Below, one piece after another: positions 6,744 to 9,432 of a DNA stretch of 9,432 nt (its first letter is position 1; each line of letters opens with the position of its first letter). This stretch comes from a bacterium (GTDB taxonomy: Bacteria; Babelota; Babeliae; Babelales; Babelaceae). The notes below the pieces were generated by a model. The model made no database searches. It saw only the letters and a list, made by a program, of their open reading frames with translations, and was not told the DNA's origin. The stretch lies in contig JAJZMR010000089.1 in the NCBI GenBank assembly GCA_021847535.1, forward strand, positions 1 through 9,432, read 5' to 3'. The translations under genes were made by a program, and so were the position numbers.

Positions 6744-7037
6744 TTATGACTGCTTTATAATGACGGGCACAACAAAATAATTATTTTCATATACGGGCGC
6801 ACGTTCAACAAGCCCTTCAGTACAAAGATGTGCACTATCTTGACGAAATACATTGGCAACAGAAGCTCCTTGGCTACTATCTGCGTAGAGGGCAGCAACA
6901 TCCTTTAAGCGCGAAGCATATGCCAAAACAGCCTCTAAACTCTGTTTTAAAGGTTCAATTTCATGTTCTTCAAGCTTTATACATGAAAGAGAGGCCAATT
7001 TTAATAATTCTTCTTGTGAAATAATTGTTATCGCCAT
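6744..7037 (-). CDS. gatC: Asp-tRNA(Asn)/Glu-tRNA(Gln) amidotransferase subunit C
   Basis: GatC is the small belt-like subunit that wraps around the GatA-GatB interface and stabilises the complex. From the chosen start the protein has 97 residues, normal for the family. It begins MAITIISQEELLKLASLS and continues with the typical helical pair (EELLKLASLSCIKLEEHEIE, then LKQSLEAVLAYASRLKDV). Its tail VYENNYFVVPVIIKQ matches the family ending where FxVPxV packs on GatA. I chose the ATG at 7037 because GGAAG lies 8 nt upstream. A longer reading would need a TTG at 7052 and would consume that site. The start overlaps the end of the MATE gene by 10 nt, and gatA follows 14 nt later, so gatC and gatA are surely co-expressed. 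Confidence 0.9.
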   Translation of the reverse strand: MAITIISQEELLKLASLSCIKLEEHEIEPLKQSLEAVLAYASRLKDVAALYADSSQGASVANVFRQDSAHLCTEGLVERAPVYENNYFVVPVIIKQS

Positions 7038-8431
7038 GATATAGTCTTCCAACTTTCTGAACGAAATCGTAAAAGATAGATGATACCCATAATTCCGTTA
7101 CCTACATAAAATGAACTATATATCAGAATAAACTTAATCATGGTATTTTCAAGCGGTAAAAGCGACAATCCATAAGAAATCGGCATAAAAAAAAGAATGA
7201 GCGTTCCCAAGCGAACGAGCATGACCACATGCACATTAGATGCACCTCGCAAAGCTGCGGCCAATATTAATTGTAAAATATCAAAAAATACCAGGAGGCT
7301 AATAATGGGAAAAATAGTAGCTGCAAACTGTGTAAATACCCGCTTACTATCAAAAAGCCCAATAATAACATGTGGCATTAAGGAAAAAAGTATCAGCAGG
7401 GCAAAAACCATCAGTGAACTTAAGAAAAGAATTTTTTTAATAGTGCTCTTGATACCGGTCCAATTTTTACTTCCATAGTCATTACTTACAAAAAGTGTAA
7501 CCACCTGGGCACAGGCTATCGCTGGAGCAAAAGCAAATTGCTCCATGTCTTTAATAACATGAAAAGTCCCCATAGCTACCTTACCAAGCGGATTGATCAA
7601 ACCGCATAACCACATTTTGGCAAGAGCAAGGGTTGCCTTATCAATCATAACAGGCAAACTTACCACAAAAATTTTCCCGCACAATGCAACAATATTTCTA
7701 TTTATTAATGAAACCTCATAAAGCTTATGATAATTACCTCTGACCAAAGAGATGAGTCCGGCACTGCTGATAAAAAGATATTGGATAACAGCAGCCCATG
7801 CAGAACCCATGATACCCAAGCAAGGAAAACCACACTTGCCAAAAATTAATAGATAATCAAAAACAACAAAAATGGCAGCACCTGCAAAAAAAAGATTCAT
7901 GGGAACACGTGTATTTTTAATGCCGCGCAAAAAACCAATAATTCCATAGCTGATAAACATACAAAAAATACTCATACAACGGACCTTGAGATAAACAGAT
8001 CCTATAGAGACCAATCGATCTGGCACGCGGTACCAAACAAAAATAGGCTGTGCACCAAAAAACAACCCTCCTGCTATCAAAGCACCCATTAAAAGAGATA
8101 TCCACAAAGATGCGCTCAACGTATTGCCAACATTTTTTTTATCATCAACGCCATTATAATGTCCACACATAATAACCGCACCAACAGAAAGTCCCTCAGC
8201 TATTTTAGTAACCGTATGCAACAACGTATAGGTAACGCCCAAAGCGATCAGTAGTGATGTAGAATGCAACTCAGCAACCAAACGTGCATCAACGATATTG
8301 ATCATCAAAACAAACGCTGTAATAAGCTCAGGGAAAAAAAGTGCTAAAATAGTTGTATATGAATTACCATTTTGAGTATCTTTGATACCCAAAAAATAGC
8401 TTGACGCGAGTAATTTGGCCGCTTTTATCAT
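7028..8431 (-). CDS. MATE-family multidrug/organic cation transporter
   Basis: This 467-residue polytopic inner-membrane protein has about twelve hydrophobic segments arranged as two similar halves, as in NorM/DinF transporters that export drugs or metabolites in exchange for H+ or Na+. Family marks are the first-half ELITAFVLMINIVDARLVAE region (35-54, with D48 in the VD-T/A position), the paired loop motif GFLRGIKNTRVPMN (166-179) and its second-half counterpart AAALRGASNVHVVM (391-404). These two loops are the usual LRG(x)G(D/N)T repeats. The substrate cannot be told from sequence. A short cytoplasmic N-terminus (1-30) precedes the first helix. GGGAG lies 4 nt before the ATG. It follows rsmG by 48 nt and overlaps gatC by 10 nt, which makes it part of the same operon although its function is unrelated. 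Confidence 0.88.
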   Translation of the reverse strand: MIKAAKLLASSYFLGIKDTQNGNSYTTILALFFPELITAFVLMINIVDARLVAELHSTSLLIALGVTYTLLHTVTKIAEGLSVGAVIMCGHYNGVDDKKNVGNTLSASLWISLLMGALIAGGLFFGAQPIFVWYRVPDRLVSIGSVYLKVRCMSIFCMFISYGIIGFLRGIKNTRVPMNLFFAGAAIFVVFDYLLIFGKCGFPCLGIMGSAWAAVIQYLFISSAGLISLVRGNYHKLYEVSLINRNIVALCGKIFVVSLPVMIDKATLALAKMWLCGLINPLGKVAMGTFHVIKDMEQFAFAPAIACAQVVTLFVSNDYGSKNWTGIKSTIKKILFLSSLMVFALLILFSLMPHVIIGLFDSKRVFTQFAATIFPIISLLVFFDILQLILAAALRGASNVHVVMLVRLGTLILFFMPISYGLSLLPLENTMIKFILIYSSFYVGNGIMGIIYLLRFRSESWKTISWR

Positions 8432-8479
8432 GATACTCCCTACTAAAAAATGTAATCTCTTTGCCTTGGTAGCTTAACC

Positions 8480-9100
8480 TTAGACTGAAAAAATGCAATA
8501 TTTTCGTTTTCTTGAGCCCATCGCATAAGCAACAGATGTTTGAACATAAGGCTCCTCTTTTTTAGTTGGGGTCCATTCACTGGCTGCCCAATAAACCAAG
8601 GTACTTTTCTGATAAGAAGTTATCGGGGAAAAAAGCCGTATAAGTTCATCCGGATGCAACGAAGCGCGGGAACAGAAAAGATCAATGGGCGTAGTCGATT
8701 TTCTTAAAAAAGTACGCCAATCAAGATCGCATGTCTGAATATTTTCCAAGTACAAAACTTCAATAACCTTATGGAGAAAATTGACTTTTTTAAGGTTTAC
8801 TTCCAAAAGAGTGACCTGTAGATGCGGAAAAAGAATTTTTAAAGGAATACCCGGAAAGCCACCGCCTGTACCAACATCACAAATAGAATTAATCGTGAAA
8901 AAATTTATAAAATTCTTTATATATAAAGAATCCTCAAAATGGTAGGTGATGACTGATTCCAGATCGGTGATAGCGGTGATATTGAAAAGCTCATTTTCTG
9001 CAATAAGCATCTTATAATATAGTTCAAATTGAGCCTGTTGCGTTTGAGAAAGTCCATTTTTTTCAGCAAATTGTTGCCAAAGAGATTCAGTCGTATTCAT
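8480..9100 (-). CDS. rsmG: 16S rRNA (guanine(527)-N(7))-methyltransferase RsmG
   Basis: RsmG (GidB) uses S-adenosylmethionine to methylate N7 of G527 in 16S rRNA; loss in other bacteria gives low-level streptomycin resistance. The 206-residue length is typical. The N-terminal helical region contains the family signature NELFNITAITD (36-46) and HFEDSLY (54-60). The SAM-binding motif is DVGTGGGFPGIPLKI (75-89), followed by the acidic LLEVNLKK strand end (98-105). CSRAS (143-147) corresponds to the usual ARA motif, and the basic GSRKRKY near the C-terminus (195-201) to the terminal RK tail. No strong Shine-Dalgarno precedes the ATG. It is the first gene of the minus-strand block. The classical partners gidA and parA/parB are not nearby. 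Confidence 0.95.
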   Translation of the reverse strand: MNTTESLWQQFAEKNGLSQTQQAQFELYYKMLIAENELFNITAITDLESVITYHFEDSLYIKNFINFFTINSICDVGTGGGFPGIPLKILFPHLQVTLLEVNLKKVNFLHKVIEVLYLENIQTCDLDWRTFLRKSTTPIDLFCSRASLHPDELIRLFSPITSYQKSTLVYWAASEWTPTKKEEPYVQTSVAYAMGSRKRKYCIFSV

Positions 9101-9139
9101 GATAAAGTCAGGGTAAAAAGATACAATGATTTTTTCCTA

Positions 9140-9167
9140 AGTATAACACTTTTATACCATGCTTATA
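9140..9167 (-). promoter_or_regulatory. Candidate promoter/operator of the rsmG operon
   Basis: On the minus strand TATACT (9145-9140) matches the -10 consensus at five of six positions and lies 39 nt before the rsmG start. The -35 region is weak. The same stretch is built of short inverted copies: GTATAA (9141-9146), TTATAC (9152-9157) and TTATAC (9163-9168), giving a palindrome GTATAACACTTTTATAC over the presumed promoter. This could be an operator, or only AT-rich chance. This is the only long enough upstream region for the whole block. Confidence is limited. Confidence 0.35.
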
Positions 9168-9211
9168 CTATTTACAAATCTTATCTCCTTCACCAACCCT
9201 CCAACAAAATT

Positions 9212-9265
9212 TTAAATGAATAAAGGGCATCATCTTTAATTGAATGATGCCCTTTATTCATTTAA
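9212..9265. terminator. Very strong bidirectional hairpin terminator
   Basis: Two 22-nt arms (9212-9233 and 9244-9265) are perfectly complementary around a 10-nt loop. The core is AAAGGGCATCAT / ATGATGCCCTTT, with AT-rich outer parts that include a partial T-tract on each strand. It separates the rsmG promoter region from the right-hand insertion sequence and would stop transcription entering in either direction. No gene that ends here on the plus strand is visible, so it most likely terminates a minus-strand gene that lay further right before the IS inserted, or insulates the block. Confidence 0.85.
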
Positions 9266-9313
9266 TCTATCAATGAAATTGCTTTTTTAATGAATTAACG
9301 CCAGTTCGGAAAT

Positions 9314-9342
9314 TTGAAATATAAAAATAAGTGATTTAACAT
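9314..9342 (+). promoter_or_regulatory. Candidate promoter of the right-hand transposase
   Basis: TTGAAA (9314-9319) and TAACAT (9337-9342) are separated by 17 nt. The -35 matches consensus at four of six positions and the -10 at four. Transcription would begin around 9349, leaving a leader of about 30 nt that contains AAGGAG (9365-9370). The -10 box coincides with the left arm of the hairpin that can cover the start codon. Confidence 0.4.
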
Positions 9343-9383
9343 CGCACTAAACCCAATAATAAAAAAGGAGAAGCGCGATGTTA
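9337..9383 (+). promoter_or_regulatory. Inverted repeat able to sequester the transposase start codon
   Basis: TAACATCGC (9337-9345) is the exact complement of GCGATGTTA (9375-9383), a 9-bp stem with a 29-nt loop. The right arm contains the ATG start (9378-9380), and the Shine-Dalgarno AAGGAG lies in the loop. RNA reading in from outside would fold this hairpin. RNA starting at the element's own promoter (about 9349) would lack the left arm. This is the arrangement by which IS10 and IS50 are known to damp translation from read-through transcripts; that it operates here is inferred. Confidence 0.5.
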
Positions 9384-9432
9384 GTAACTATTTTTTACCA
9401 AACTGATGAATTTTGCAAGTTTTTAGAAAAAA
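9378..9432 (+). CDS. Transposase, N-terminal 18 residues (partial, IS982-like)
   Basis: ATG at 9378 opens MLVTIFYQTDEFCKFLEK and the frame runs off the window edge. AAGGAG lies 7 nt upstream, an ideal spacing. The opening, a short hydrophobic TIFY/TIFC followed by D(D/E)FCK, resembles IS982-family transposases, which commonly start with a TxIFCxxDDFCKxF-like segment. Eighteen residues do not allow certainty; another DDE family remains possible. No catalytic residues are in view. Confidence 0.5.
   Translation, partial: MLVTIFYQTDEFCKFLEK

Larger units (their letters stand above)
9296..9432 (+). mobile_element. Left end of an insertion sequence, probably IS982-like (partial)
   Basis: This segment has a short leader with its own promoter and the start of a transposase reading frame, and it continues past the right edge. 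The left boundary is uncertain. The GC-richer TAACGCCAGTTCGGAAATTT (9296-9315) stands out from the AT-rich flank and is my candidate terminal inverted repeat, but the other end is not visible. The family call depends on the 18 transposase residues only. Confidence 0.45.

Noticed and set aside
7038..7052. Upstream TTG start for gatC (five extra residues)
   Set aside because: The extension would use a TTG within the GGAAG ribosome binding site of the better ATG at 7037, and the family normally begins at this ATG.
1..9432. CRISPR array, defence system, toxin-antitoxin pair or tRNA genes
   Set aside because: No regularly spaced repeats, no cloverleaf sequences and no recognisable defence or toxin genes were found. 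The core is ordinary housekeeping and envelope genes.

Overview
The window is an AT-rich bacterial segment. A compact block of eight genes, all on the minus strand (positions 646-9100), is bracketed by two strong intrinsic terminators (606-639 and 9212-9265), and each terminator is followed by mobile DNA. The organism cannot be named from the sequence alone. A compact genome with the GatCAB indirect aminoacylation genes, an isolated mreC, and IS481-like, IS982-like and group II intron material would fit a host-associated Gram-negative-type lineage such as Candidatus Dependentiae (TM6). That placement is inference only.

Left edge (1-604): the last codons of an IS481-type transposase and the right end of its element (to about 126) abut the 5' part of a group II intron on the minus strand (127-604). 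Domain I of that intron closely resembles the class C (IIC) type. It starts directly after the T-tract of the terminator at 606-639, the classic IIC target. The intron is interrupted near the start of its putative protein gene by the IS, and its domain V is not in the window.

Core block, in transcription order from right to left: rsmG (16S rRNA G527 methylation), a MATE-family transporter, gatC and gatA (tRNA-dependent amidotransferase), a PAP2-superfamily membrane phosphatase, mreC (cell shape), recJ (single-strand DNA exonuclease) and a membrane-anchored or exported-looking FAD/NAD(P) oxidoreductase. Most neighbours overlap or lie within 15 nt; MATE/gatC overlap by 10 nt and mreC/recJ by an ATGA. 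This suggests one or two transcription units starting upstream of rsmG, with possible internal breaks at 5248-5331 (a hairpin next to the PAP2 ribosome binding site) and 1789-1877. PAP2 and MreC both act at the envelope, so their pairing may reflect peptidoglycan lipid-carrier recycling and shape control. MATE with rsmG and gatCA looks like housekeeping packing.

Right edge (about 9296-9432): the left part of another insertion sequence on the plus strand, probably IS982-like, with the first 18 codons of its transposase. An inverted repeat can pair with its start codon only in transcripts that enter from outside the element.

No tRNA, rRNA or CRISPR array was seen. The most notable items are the terminator-targeted IIC intron fragment disrupted by an IS, the start-codon-sequestering hairpin of the right-hand IS, and a deletion of roughly 23 residues in an otherwise intact GatA.
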